Positions 43,152 to 52,011 of a stretch of DNA of 64,000 bases are shown piece by piece (positions within the stretch are counted from its first letter, which is position 1; the number at the start of each line of letters is the position of its first letter). Below the pieces are notes generated by a model. That model saw only the letters and a program-made list of their open reading frames with translations. It ran no database searches and was not told where the DNA came from. A program made the position numbers and the translations under genes. This DNA is from Clostridium sp. AF27-2AA (GTDB lineage: Bacteria; Bacillota; Clostridia; Lachnospirales; Lachnospiraceae), in NCBI RefSeq assembly GCF_003478505.1, contig NZ_QUFI01000007.1, positions 82,607 to 146,606 of the forward strand, given 5' to 3'.

Positions 43152-43172
43152 TCCTTTTCTCCGCATTTTTTA
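43131..43172 (-). terminator. Terminator of the kinase-like gene
   Basis: A 16-bp stem (AAATGCGGAGAAGGAT at 43131-43146, partner from 43151) with a 4-nt loop and flanking runs. It lies 42 nt after the kinase-like stop codon and its loop holds the perR -35 box. Confidence 0.85.
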
Positions 43173-43213
43173 AATATTTTTTCAACAAATATTGCAGCTG
43201 CAGATGCCGGATC

Positions 43214-44841
43214 TTATGCCAGCAGATCTGAAATTTTGTTAAAGTAGGTTCCGTTGTACTGATTCCGGAGCGCGATAATATTGGAATCGGGCCATGTATC
43301 ATCGGTCATACGGTCTATGTTCTTTAAAAGAAGGTTCTGTACTCCTTCGATGCGTCCCCACAGGGCATCCAGTTCTTTCTGGTTCAGCAGGTCGGACATA
43401 ACAAAGAAGACCATATTTTTATCAAGGGACAGAATGTGCGCGCAGACAGTCTGGTCAAGGTATGGCAGAGTACAGGTTCCGTTCTGTTCAATCGGTTTTA
43501 ACTGAAGGAAGCCATCCCTTCTTTCTTCCAGGGCAGCATAAGCGGTTGTTCCAAAGGCCATGTCGGAGTCAATTCCGGTTACTCCTTTCAGGATCCGTTT
43601 TCCATCCCGTTCTTCGTAGGTAAAAAACAGATTGGAAGAGTTGCGGTCGACCTGTCCGCAGATGGTATCCAGGAGCTGGAGATTTATGAGGCTTTTTATC
43701 AATTCCGGGCTGGAGGTTACCGGAAGACCCTTTTGGCGGATGGTCTCGAACTGCTCTCCTTTGGCCATAACGGTTACGATGCCGTTTTCAGAATTTTCCT
43801 GTCCGGTTTTCAGCACAACAGCAGCGGAATCGGTGACCAGACCGGGAATGCCGAGGAGACTGGCCATTCTGGAGGTGGCAACATTCCGCTTGGAAAGATC
43901 CTGTCCTGGTTCAATTCCGGCATCTTTTGCAATGCCAAAGCGGGTATTGAGCTTTTTAAAAGCAGCAGAGAATTCCGGCATGAATGTCTTCAGTTCTGCC
44001 TGTTCTTCGGAAGTGAGGGTAAGATCTGTCGAAATCATGGCAAGGAAAATCCCCAGATCCTTATAAGAAGCCAGGGCCATATTACCCATGCTGATAGGAT
44101 TCTCGTTATCAATCAGTGATAGGAGTTTGGTGATCAGTGCTTCATGGGACTTCCACTCCGGTTTCTGCTGGATCAGCGCTTTCACATCTTCCCGCAGCGG
44201 AAGTAGTTTTTCTTCTTTTTTATAAAACAGTTTCGTGTTGGGGTATTTGATCACTGTGACATCGCTGGTGCCGCCGCCGGTCGTCTCAATCTCATGGGAA
44301 GAGAGGTCGATATGGGCCACTCTCATGGCACCCAGTACATTAGCCCAGCTGGCGTCCTCCATATTCCGTTTCTGGAGAACCTCTGCGGTGGCCTGCAGTT
44401 TCGAGTCTTCAAGTTCCGCAATTTTCCAGATTTGCAGGACCATCTGTTTGCGGGCTTTGCCGGAAGCAGTCCAGGGACGCTTATGGCTGAGCGTGTAAGC
44501 CCTGCAGCTTTCAATGAGCTCTCTGTACAGATTTTTTGCCTCTGAAAGCTGTTCTTCAAAGGCGTTCGGATCCGGAGACAGCTTCCGCTCGGAAAAAAAG
44601 CTCAGAAGCTGCTTTTCCGCGTTTTTGAGCCGACTCATTTCCGGGCCGTCTTTGTACGTGACGCCAAGAAGCTTGTATTTGCTGTCCTGCAGTTCCTGAT
44701 TCTGGCGAAGCGCCTCTTCAAAACCGGCCATCTGCAGTTCACGGTCCTGGATGATGGAAAGATCCTGCTGGATTTCCTCGTTGGGAGCTGACTTCGGGGA
44801 GCTTGTTTTTCCAGCTTTTTTGTTAAAAAAGGGTTAGGCAT
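43214..44841 (-). CDS. PI3/4-kinase-like protein; start out of frame with the body
   Basis: The body from ATG 44731 is 505 residues. Its second half has a PI3/4-kinase-like core: GGGTSDVTV (151), RNVATSRMASLLGIP (282-296), GQVDRNSSNLFF (catalytic-loop D362, N367) and TGIDSDMAFG (metal D388), as in PI4K DRxxxN...IDNGLAF. The N-terminal 150 residues are helical. ATG 44731 has no ribosome binding site, whereas ATG 44841 has GGAGGGA 6 nt upstream. From 44841 the frame is MPNP, then a T6 run (44830-44825) after which the body's frame would need one extra base; read that way the peptide continues FFNKKAGKTSS into the body. So the gene carries a slippage mutation, a read error or a -1 recoding site (T TTT TTA). 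Second after LysR in a three-gene operon. Confidence 0.72.
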
Positions 44842-44853
44842 AGTTGGTCCCTC

Positions 44854-45792
44854 CTATATGGTTTCTTTTGCGGTCTGTATGAATTCTTTGGTGGCCTGTG
44901 ACATATAATGGCCTTTGTGGTAACCGATTGCCAGAACACCGTGGGCCTTTGGATGATCCAGGGAATAGAAGTTTAATGGTCCCTGTCCGTTTTTCAGCTC
45001 CTGCATTTCGGTCTGGCCGGAGATGAACATACGCGGGTAAAAGGTGATGCCCATACCCTTTTCAGCCAGTGCCAGTACGGTCTGGATGTTTTCGGTTTCC
45101 AGTACGATGTTGGGTGTGATCTGAGCCTCCTCAAACATTTCATCCGCAATGGTGCGCACGCGGTTTCCTTTGTTGATCAGAAGAAACGGGCAGTTTGCCA
45201 GAAGCTTTAAATCGGTATGCTCCGAAAGCTGTTTTTTAATCTCTTTTAAGCGGCCTGGGAAGGCGTGCTCCAGAACACTGTCCGGGACGGCCAGCAGAAT
45301 TTCTTCCTCGCAGATCGGCACAGTTTCGACATTTTCCACTTTAAATGGGAGCATGTCGATGATCAGGTCGATGTTGCCGTGCAGGAGGTCATCAGCCAGC
45401 TCGGAGGAATTGCCCTCCACCAGCTTTAAGTCGATGTTTGGATACCGCTCTTTGAATACCGGTAAGATTTCCGGCAGGATGACGCGTCCGCGGGTGTGGG
45501 AGAGTCCCAGGGTAAGCTGGCCGACAGAGAAATCTTTGATGTCGGAAAGCTCCCGGTAGGTCTCGTCCCGCAGCTCCAGCATCTGGCGGGCCTTGGCCTT
45601 TAATGCCTGACCGGCATAGGTTAAGGTCAGGGGCGTGGTGCGGTTGAAGAGGATGACATCGAACTCTTTTTCCATATTGGAGATGTGGTTGCTTAAGGAC
45701 TGCTGGGAAATGAACAGCTTTTTGGCGGCCTTGGTGAAGTTCAGTTCCTCGGCGGCCACCAGAAAGTATTCCAGGTTTAAAAAGTTAATCAT
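44854..45792 (-). CDS. LysR-family transcriptional regulator
   Basis: A 312-residue LysR regulator. The helix-turn-helix is LNFTKAAKKLFISQQSLSNH (residues about 17-36), then the effector domain with LGLSHTRGRVILPEILPVF. It overlaps the end of the PHP gene by 8 bp (the ATG lies in its last codons) and is 12 nt ahead of the kinase-like gene, so all three are cotranscribed on the minus strand. It is distinct from the other two LysR proteins in the window. The effector is unknown. Confidence 0.9.
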   Translation of the reverse strand: MINFLNLEYFLVAAEELNFTKAAKKLFISQQSLSNHISNMEKEFDVILFNRTTPLTLTYAGQALKAKARQMLELRDETYRELSDIKDFSVGQLTLGLSHTRGRVILPEILPVFKERYPNIDLKLVEGNSSELADDLLHGNIDLIIDMLPFKVENVETVPICEEEILLAVPDSVLEHAFPGRLKEIKKQLSEHTDLKLLANCPFLLINKGNRVRTIADEMFEEAQITPNIVLETENIQTVLALAEKGMGITFYPRMFISGQTEMQELKNGQGPLNFYSLDHPKAHGVLAIGYHKGHYMSQATKEFIQTAKETI

Positions 45793-46537
45793 GGGCTTGT
45801 CCTCCCAGATAGAGCGGTTTGTTTAAATACGGAATATAGTCTGCTGCTTTGTCTATGGAAGTGTTCACCACAAGCTCTTCCGGGAAGCCGATCTCTTCCA
45901 GAAGTGCCTGCGCGCGGGTGTGGTTGCCTACGTCAGCATCGCTGTGGGCGTCGCTGTCCATAATGATGGATACGTGATGCTTCCGGCACAGCTCCAGCAT
46001 GGTGATGTAATTTTCCCTTGCATTTAAGCGGTGGCATTCCGGGTGCAGGGAACTGGAATTGACCTCCAGGAGGACATGATGCTCTTTGGCGGCGCAGACC
46101 AGAGTCTCGTAGTCAATGGGGAAGCGCCCGTCGTCCGGATGACCGATGATCTGGACTGCCGGATTTTTCATGGCACCGAGGTAAGCCGCTGTGTTCTGCG
46201 CCACGGTTCCGCTGTTATAGCATGGTTCATGGATGCTGGCAACGGCGTAGTCCAGACCGTTGAGGTAGCGTGGCTCGAGGTCAATATGGCCTTCATAGTC
46301 GATGATATTCAGTTCACAGCCAAGGATCAGCTTTACGCCGAACTGTTCCCGCGGGACTACCTTAAAGTTGATGAAATAAAACGGATGGCAGGCACCGGGA
46401 ATCCGCGGAGCGTGCTCGGTGATGCCAAGAAGTTTTACGTCTTTTTCAGACGCGGAGCGGATCATTTCCTGCATGGTGCTGTAGGCGTGGCCGCTCATGA
46501 TGGTATGGGTATGAAGATCTAAAATATCGTGGATCAT
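45785..46537 (-). CDS. PHP-domain phosphatase, YcdX type
   Basis: A 250-residue metal-dependent phosphatase of the PHP superfamily. Metal ligands are visible in order: DLHTHT (His 9, 11), GITEHAP (His 41), LGCELNI (Glu), ASIHEP (His), IGHPDDG (His near 137) and MDSDAHSD (Asp, His near 194-196). This pattern is that of YcdX-like trinuclear zinc enzymes. It is the first gene of the PHP-LysR-kinase-like operon. The physiological substrate is unknown. Confidence 0.92.
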   Translation of the reverse strand: MIHDILDLHTHTIMSGHAYSTMQEMIRSASEKDVKLLGITEHAPRIPGACHPFYFINFKVVPREQFGVKLILGCELNIIDYEGHIDLEPRYLNGLDYAVASIHEPCYNSGTVAQNTAAYLGAMKNPAVQIIGHPDDGRFPIDYETLVCAAKEHHVLLEVNSSSLHPECHRLNARENYITMLELCRKHHVSIIMDSDAHSDADVGNHTRAQALLEEIGFPEELVVNTSIDKAADYIPYLNKPLYLGGQAHD

Positions 46538-46662
46538 AGTGATTTCTCCTGATAAAAGTATCGTAATTGAATCATTAAAATTATAGCACGCTTTAGTCCA
46601 TAAAACCAGAAAACTATAGCAAATTCAAAGGAAATATGGTAAAGTGGGTAATAGTATTGAGA

Positions 46663-46679
46663 CGTTCCCAGAGGGAACG
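46663..46679 (+). promoter_or_regulatory. Leader hairpin before the S1-domain gene
   Basis: CGTTCCC (46663-46669), AGA, GGGAACG (46673-46679): a perfect 7-bp stem with a 3-nt loop, ending 3-4 nt before the AAAAGGAG ribosome binding site. It has no T-run, so it would act on mRNA stability or translation. Confidence 0.5.
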
Positions 46680-46697
46680 GGAAAAGGAGTAAACATC

Positions 46698-47423
46698 ATG
46701 AGTGAAGTAAAAGAAACAATGGAAGATTTTGCCAGCGAGCTGGAGGCATCTTATAAGGAATATGACGCACGCCGCAACAACGCATATCAGGACCAGGAAG
46801 GCCCGGACGCAGAGAAGTGGGCAGAGCTTGCTCAGCAGATGGAAGACAAGACTGTATTAAAGGTAAAAGTAAAAGAGGCAGTCAAGGGTGGTCTGGTTGC
46901 ATATGTAGATGACATCCAGGGCTTTATCCCGGCATCTCAGGCAGCAGACCACTATATTGAAAAGCTGGAAGACCTGGTTGGCCAGCATCTTGAGGTGGTT
47001 CCGATCACCGTAGACATGGAGAAAAAGAGACTGGTTCTGTCTGCAAGAGCAGTCCTTCAGGAGAAGAAGGCAGCAGAGCGCGCAGAGAAGCTTGCTTCCG
47101 TTGAGGTTGGCTCTGTTGTGAACGGTACTGTAGACAGCTTAAAGGATTACGGCGCATTCGTAAATCTTGAGAACGGGTTAAGCGGACTGTTACACGTATC
47201 CCAGATCAGCAACCAGCGCATCAAACATCCGGGTGTGGTATTAAAAGAGGGACAGAACGTAACCGTAAAGATCACCGGTGTAAAAGACGGCAAGATCAGC
47301 CTCAGCATGAAGGCACTGACTGCAGACGGCGAGCCGGAGAAGCCGGTAGAAAAATTCGATTACAAAGAGACCGGTGAGGCAACCACCGGACTGGGAGCAC
47401 TGTTAAAAGGCCTGAAGTTCTAA
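46698..47423 (+). CDS. S1 RNA-binding domain protein (RpsA-like)
   Basis: A 241-residue protein with two S1 domains after an acidic helical N-terminus: the first from about residue 55 (VKEAVKGGLVAYVDDIQGFIP) and the second from about 140 (VNGTVDSLKDYGAFVNLENGLSGLLHVSQIS). This is a short version of ribosomal protein S1 and the fold is intact. ATG 46698 is used because AAAGGAG lies at good distance; the longer in-frame start at 46644 would run through the leader hairpin. It is 46 nt ahead of relQ. It probably helps mRNA binding by ribosomes. Confidence 0.9.
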   Translation: MSEVKETMEDFASELEASYKEYDARRNNAYQDQEGPDAEKWAELAQQMEDKTVLKVKVKEAVKGGLVAYVDDIQGFIPASQAADHYIEKLEDLVGQHLEVVPITVDMEKKRLVLSARAVLQEKKAAERAEKLASVEVGSVVNGTVDSLKDYGAFVNLENGLSGLLHVSQISNQRIKHPGVVLKEGQNVTVKITGVKDGKISLSMKALTADGEPEKPVEKFDYKETGEATTGLGALLKGLKF

Positions 47424-47469
47424 CAATTTTTATCCGGCTGCGGTGCATCAATCAAAGGAGGGATAGCGG

Positions 47470-48132
47470 TTGGTATATATCCCAAATGCCTACAGTCAGC
47501 TGGATCAGTGGAATTCCGTTATGTTTCTGTACGAATCAGCACTGAAGGCAATCAACACAAAAATTGAGATCTTAAACGAAGAGTTTATTCATATGTATGG
47601 GCACACGCCCATCGAACACATCAAATCCAGAGTCAAAACTCCGGACAGCATTGTCAAGAAAATGAAGCGCAATGGCTACGAGGTCACCATTGAGAATATG
47701 GTGGAGAAGCTCAGTGACATTGCGGGTATCCGCATCATCTGTTCCTTTAACCAGGATATTTACCAGATCGCGGATATGATCGCGCGCCAGAAGGATGTTA
47801 CGGTTCTCTATGTAAAGGACTACATCCGAAAGCCGAAGCCCAATGGCTACAAGAGCTATCACATGGTGGTGACCATCCCCATTTATCTGACAGAAGGACC
47901 GGTGGAGACCAAGGTGGAAATCCAGATCCGCACCATTGCGCAGGATTTCTGGGCCAGCCTGGAGCATAAGATCTATTACAAGTTTGAAGGAAGCGGTCCG
48001 GACTCATTGCAGGCGGAGCTGAAGGCATGTGCCGATATGGTGGATATGCTGGACGCAAAGATGTTTTCTCTGAACCAGTCAATCCTGGAGACCCGGAGGG
48101 CCCAGGAGGACGAACCGGAACCGAAAGAGTAA
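47470..48132 (+). CDS. relQ: Small alarmone synthetase RelQ-type (GTP pyrophosphokinase)
   Basis: A 220-residue single-domain (p)ppGpp synthetase lacking hydrolase and regulatory domains. Substrate blocks are RVKTPDSIVKKMKRNG (about 55-70), LSDIAGIRIICSF (about 82-94), YIRKPKPNGYKSYHMVV (about 119-135) and VEIQIRTIAQDFWASLEHKI (about 150-169). It starts at TTG behind AAAGGAGGG. The GDPD gene begins 4 nt after its stop codon. It would make alarmones in response to stress that RelA-type enzymes do not sense. Confidence 0.95.
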   Translation: MVYIPNAYSQLDQWNSVMFLYESALKAINTKIEILNEEFIHMYGHTPIEHIKSRVKTPDSIVKKMKRNGYEVTIENMVEKLSDIAGIRIICSFNQDIYQIADMIARQKDVTVLYVKDYIRKPKPNGYKSYHMVVTIPIYLTEGPVETKVEIQIRTIAQDFWASLEHKIYYKFEGSGPDSLQAELKACADMVDMLDAKMFSLNQSILETRRAQEDEPEPKE

Positions 48133-48135
48133 TCT

Positions 48136-49938
48136 ATGAAGATATTGACAAAAGATACCTGGCAGATCATACGGCAGAACTGGAAAAATATTCTTTTGTT
48201 CGAACTTCTATACCGTGGAATCACAACATCGGTCTATATGCGGCTTGTCAGCCGCGGAATCCGGCTTGCGCTGCGGGCGGCAGGGTACAGCTATCTGACA
48301 CCGGCTAATATTGGAAATTTCCTGATACGGCCGGTAACGCTGTTCATCTTTGCCGCTGTGGCTTTTGTCGGGATTCTGATCCTGTCACTGGAGACGGCCG
48401 GCCTGATTACCGCATTTCAGGGGTCAGCCTATTATCAGAAGCTGACCCCTTTGCATATTCTGTGGGGCGGCCTGCAGAAGCTAAAGGATGAGATGATAAA
48501 GTGCAATTGGAGGCTGCCGTTGTTTCTGACAGTCCAGTATCTGCTGATTTATCTGCCCTTTATCATGCGGACCATTGTGCGCTACAAACCGGCAAATTTT
48601 ATTTTTCAGGAACTGAAAAAACAGCCGGTGGCCGTAGCATTCCTGGTGGTCCTGCTGATATTCGGAATTCTGGCGGTGATTCCGCGGTCCCTTACGGCCT
48701 ATGGCTGTATGATTGAACAAAAGCATTTTCACAGCGGTGTTGTGCGCAGCTGGCAGATGACCCACAAACGCAAGTGGAAAATTTCTTCTCTTGCCATGTT
48801 CTGGGAACTGGCAGTGATTCTGCTTGCAGTGGCAGTATATGCGGCTTCTGTGTGTGCTGCCGCGCTCTGTGTGGTGCGTTTTTCCAGGCAGAATCTGGCC
48901 ATGGCAGTGCTTCTGTCCTCGGCAGACCGGCTGGAGACCGGAATCATATATCTGGCCTCCATGCTGGCAACCGTAGCGGTATACGCGGCGCTGTCTGTGG
49001 CGTATTACCAGTATGGAAACCGCAGGTTCCACACAGAGCGCTGGGATTTTGGCTATCCGGCCAGAGGCAGCATGAATCGCAGAACCATGGCAGTCATCCT
49101 GACGGCTGTGGTTGGCGTGGGCCTGTTTTATATTTATGATCTGGTCCGCAATGGCTCGGAACTTTCTGAGGAACTCCTGATTGAGACGGAGATCACGGCA
49201 CACCGGGGCAGCTCCAGAACTGCTCCGGAGAATACCATTCCGGCAATTGAGGCTGCTGTGGAAGAAATGGCAGACAGTGTCGAGATTGATGTCCAGATGA
49301 CAGCGGACGGAGTCGTTGTGCTGGGGCACGACGCCAGCTTAAAGCGGGTGGCGGGCGTGAACCGGTCTATTGCGTCTATGACCTTTGAGGAACTGGAAAA
49401 GCTGGATGTGGGTTCCTGGTTTTCTTCTGAATATGCGGGAACCCGCATCCCGTCTTTAAGCGAGGTACTGGAGCTGTGCAGTCAGAAAACCAGCCTGAAC
49501 ATCGAAATCAAATATGTAGGAAAGAACAGTGAACTGCCGGAGAAAACAGCGGAGATGGTCAGGGAATATGGCATGGAGAACCAGTGCGTGATCACCTCCA
49601 CAAACCTGTCTTATTTAAAACGGGTAAAGGAGGCTCTGCCGGAGATTCGTACCGGATATATCATTTCCGCGGCCTACGGAAACTTTTATTCCAGTGAGGA
49701 TGTGGATTTCATCAGCATCCGTTCCGGGTTTGTGACGTCTGCGCTGATGCAGAACGCCCATGAACAGGGTAAAGCGGTCTATGCCTGGACGGCGAATACT
49801 AAAAGCGAACTGGAGCGTCTGACTCTTCTGGGGGTGGATGGCATCATCACGGACCGGCCGGTTCTGGCCCGGGAAATCGTTTACCGGGAAGAGGCAACGG
49901 AGTCGCTGTTTGAATATCTGAAGCTGGTGCTTCGGTAG
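48136..49938 (+). CDS. Glycerophosphodiester phosphodiesterase with N-terminal membrane domain
   Basis: A 600-residue protein in two parts. The N-terminal half (to about 340) has about seven hydrophobic segments, the glycerophosphoryl diester phosphodiesterase membrane domain. The C-terminal half is a GDPD barrel: HRGSSRTAPENT (catalytic His and Arg near 356), EIDVQMTADGVVVLGHD (Glu, Asp and catalytic His), KLDVGSWF, LNIEIK and YAWTANTKSEL. It cleaves glycerophosphodiesters, probably at the outer face of the membrane. It starts 4 nt after relQ. Confidence 0.93.
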   Translation: MKILTKDTWQIIRQNWKNILLFELLYRGITTSVYMRLVSRGIRLALRAAGYSYLTPANIGNFLIRPVTLFIFAAVAFVGILILSLETAGLITAFQGSAYYQKLTPLHILWGGLQKLKDEMIKCNWRLPLFLTVQYLLIYLPFIMRTIVRYKPANFIFQELKKQPVAVAFLVVLLIFGILAVIPRSLTAYGCMIEQKHFHSGVVRSWQMTHKRKWKISSLAMFWELAVILLAVAVYAASVCAAALCVVRFSRQNLAMAVLLSSADRLETGIIYLASMLATVAVYAALSVAYYQYGNRRFHTERWDFGYPARGSMNRRTMAVILTAVVGVGLFYIYDLVRNGSELSEELLIETEITAHRGSSRTAPENTIPAIEAAVEEMADSVEIDVQMTADGVVVLGHDASLKRVAGVNRSIASMTFEELEKLDVGSWFSSEYAGTRIPSLSEVLELCSQKTSLNIEIKYVGKNSELPEKTAEMVREYGMENQCVITSTNLSYLKRVKEALPEIRTGYIISAAYGNFYSSEDVDFISIRSGFVTSALMQNAHEQGKAVYAWTANTKSELERLTLLGVDGIITDRPVLAREIVYREEATESLFEYLKLVLR

Positions 49939-49965
49939 AATAAGAGAGTTACAGGAGATACAACC

Positions 49966-50424
49966 ATGCGTGTAGTTTTACAGAGAGTGACACAGGCCAG
50001 TGTCAAAGTAGACGGCGAGGTCATAGGAGCCATTGGAAATGGATTCCTGATTCTGCTTGGCGTTTCGGACGAGGACAATGAGTCTGTGGCAGATAAGATG
50101 GCTGACAAGATCTGCAAGCTGCGGATCTTTGCGGATGAGAACGGAAAAACCAACCTTTCCCTGACGGACGTTGGCGGGGAGCTTCTGGTGGTGAGCCAGT
50201 TCACCCTGTATGCTGACTGCCACAAGGGCAACCGTCCAAGCTTTGTGAAGGCAGGCGCGCCGGATAAGGCAAACCGGCTTTATGAATACTTCGTAGAGCG
50301 CTGCCGTCAGTACGTTCCCAAGGTGGAGCACGGAAGCTTTGGCGCTGACATGAAGGTGGAACTGTTAAATGACGGCCCCTTTACCCTGGTACTGAATGCC
50401 GATGAAAACGGAATCGTTTCCTGA
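49966..50424 (+). CDS. dtd: D-aminoacyl-tRNA deacylase
   Basis: A 152-residue DTD enzyme removing D-amino acids from tRNA. It starts [17 protein letters not shown], has the [12 protein letters not shown] motif with the SQFTL signature near residue 79-84, and the C-terminal NDGPFT with the GP motif. The length is usual. It is 28 nt after the GDPD gene, with the ribosome binding site at AGGAGAT. Confidence 0.96.
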   Translation: MRVVLQRVTQASVKVDGEVIGAIGNGFLILLGVSDEDNESVADKMADKICKLRIFADENGKTNLSLTDVGGELLVVSQFTLYADCHKGNRPSFVKAGAPDKANRLYEYFVERCRQYVPKVEHGSFGADMKVELLNDGPFTLVLNADENGIVS

Positions 50425-50500
50425 TGGAGCAGGGCCGGATACGATAGAAAAAGGGCGGTCTGGCCTGAGCAGGTACCAGGCCGCAAAAGGAGAATGAATT

Positions 50501-51901
50501 ATGAGTGAGAAAGAAAAATCCGCAGGGAAGCTTTTGGAGGAACAGCTGACGTTCCATTTCCCGCACATCGGGAAAGAGGCACCGCAGCAGGTGGATGAAG
50601 CAACGGCTTTCTGCGAAGGATACAAGGCATTTTTGAATGAAGGAAAGACAGAGCGTGAGTGCGTGGAGGCTGCTGTGAAGCGTCTGGAGGCAGCAGGCTA
50701 CACCGCCATCGACTTTGCGAAAGAGTATCAGCCGGGGGATAAGGTATACTTTATCAACCGCAAAAAGGCTGTCATCATGACCACCTTTGGCCAGAGACCG
50801 GTGAAGGAGGGGGTACGCATCAACGGTGCCCACATTGACTCCCCTCGCCTGGATTTAAAGCCGAATCCGGTTTATGAGAAAAGTGACATGGCATACTTTA
50901 AGACCCACTATTATGGCGGTATCCGCAAGTACCAGTGGGGCACCACGCCCCTTGCCATGCACGGCCTTGTGATTAAGAAAAATGGTGAGACTGTGAAGAT
51001 TTCCATTGGTGAGCAGGAGGGTGATCCGGTATTCTGTGTCAGCGACCTGCTTCCGCATCTGGCTGCAAAGCAGAACGAGAGAAAGTTAAGCGAAGGCTTA
51101 AAGGGCGAGGAACTCAATGTCATCATCGGTTCTGTTCCGTTTGTGGATGACAGCGTGAAGGAGCCGGTAAAGCTGATGGCGTTAAAGCTTTTAAATGAGA
51201 AATATGGCATTACGGAGGCTGACTTCTATCGTGCTGAGATCGAGATGGTTCCGGCCCACAAGGCTGTGGATGTTGGCCTGGACCGCAGCATGATCGGTGC
51301 CTACGGACAGGACGACCGTATTTGTGCCTACACTGCCATGATGGCAGAAATGCAGGCAAAGACACCGGAGTACACCACGGTTACAGCTCTGGTGGACAAA
51401 GAAGAGATTGGTTCCGAGGGCAACACCGGCATGAATTCCGATTTCTTAAAGCACTATCTGGAACGCCTGGCCCAGATGCAGGGAGCAGATGCAAAGGATC
51501 TGTGTGAGCATGCCCTGTGCCTGTCTTCCGATGTAAACGCGGCTTACGATCCGACCTTTGCAGATGTATTTGAGGCGAATAACTCCTGTTACATCAACAA
51601 GGGTTGTGTGCTGACCAAATATACCGGTGCCCGGGGCAAGTCCGCATCGAACGATGCCAGCGCGGAGACCATGGCGAAGGTCATCGGTATCATGGAAGCG
51701 GAAGGTGTGTACTGGCAGGCCGGCGAGCTTGGCGCGGTTGACCAGGGCGGCGGCGGAACCATTGCCAAATATGTGGCTCATTTAAACATCGATGTGGTAG
51801 ATCTTGGTGTGCCGATCCTTTCCATGCATGCGCCATTTGAGCTTTCTTCCAAGCTGGATGTATACAATACATACAAAGCCTTCTGCGCTTTTTACAAATA
51901 A
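50501..51901 (+). CDS. M18-family aminopeptidase
   Basis: A 466-residue zinc aminopeptidase of family M18. Metal and catalytic blocks are GAHIDSPRLDLKP (His and Asp near 108-114), VDKEEIGSEGNTG (Glu pair near 300), LSSDVNAAYDP (Asp) and SMHAPFELSS (His near 447). Length fits family M18. It trims N-terminal residues of peptides in the cytoplasm. AAAGGAG lies before the start. It stands alone between dtd and the lipoprotein PPIase. Confidence 0.95.
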   Translation: MSEKEKSAGKLLEEQLTFHFPHIGKEAPQQVDEATAFCEGYKAFLNEGKTERECVEAAVKRLEAAGYTAIDFAKEYQPGDKVYFINRKKAVIMTTFGQRPVKEGVRINGAHIDSPRLDLKPNPVYEKSDMAYFKTHYYGGIRKYQWGTTPLAMHGLVIKKNGETVKISIGEQEGDPVFCVSDLLPHLAAKQNERKLSEGLKGEELNVIIGSVPFVDDSVKEPVKLMALKLLNEKYGITEADFYRAEIEMVPAHKAVDVGLDRSMIGAYGQDDRICAYTAMMAEMQAKTPEYTTVTALVDKEEIGSEGNTGMNSDFLKHYLERLAQMQGADAKDLCEHALCLSSDVNAAYDPTFADVFEANNSCYINKGCVLTKYTGARGKSASNDASAETMAKVIGIMEAEGVYWQAGELGAVDQGGGGTIAKYVAHLNIDVVDLGVPILSMHAPFELSSKLDVYNTYKAFCAFYK

Positions 51902-52011
51902 TGGAATGATTTATAAAATTTTATGAAATTACGCGGAAATGCTTTTTTTAACAGCGGCAATATGCTATAACTGTAGGAAATAATGAGAAAGACAAAATGA
52001 GGAAGACATTT

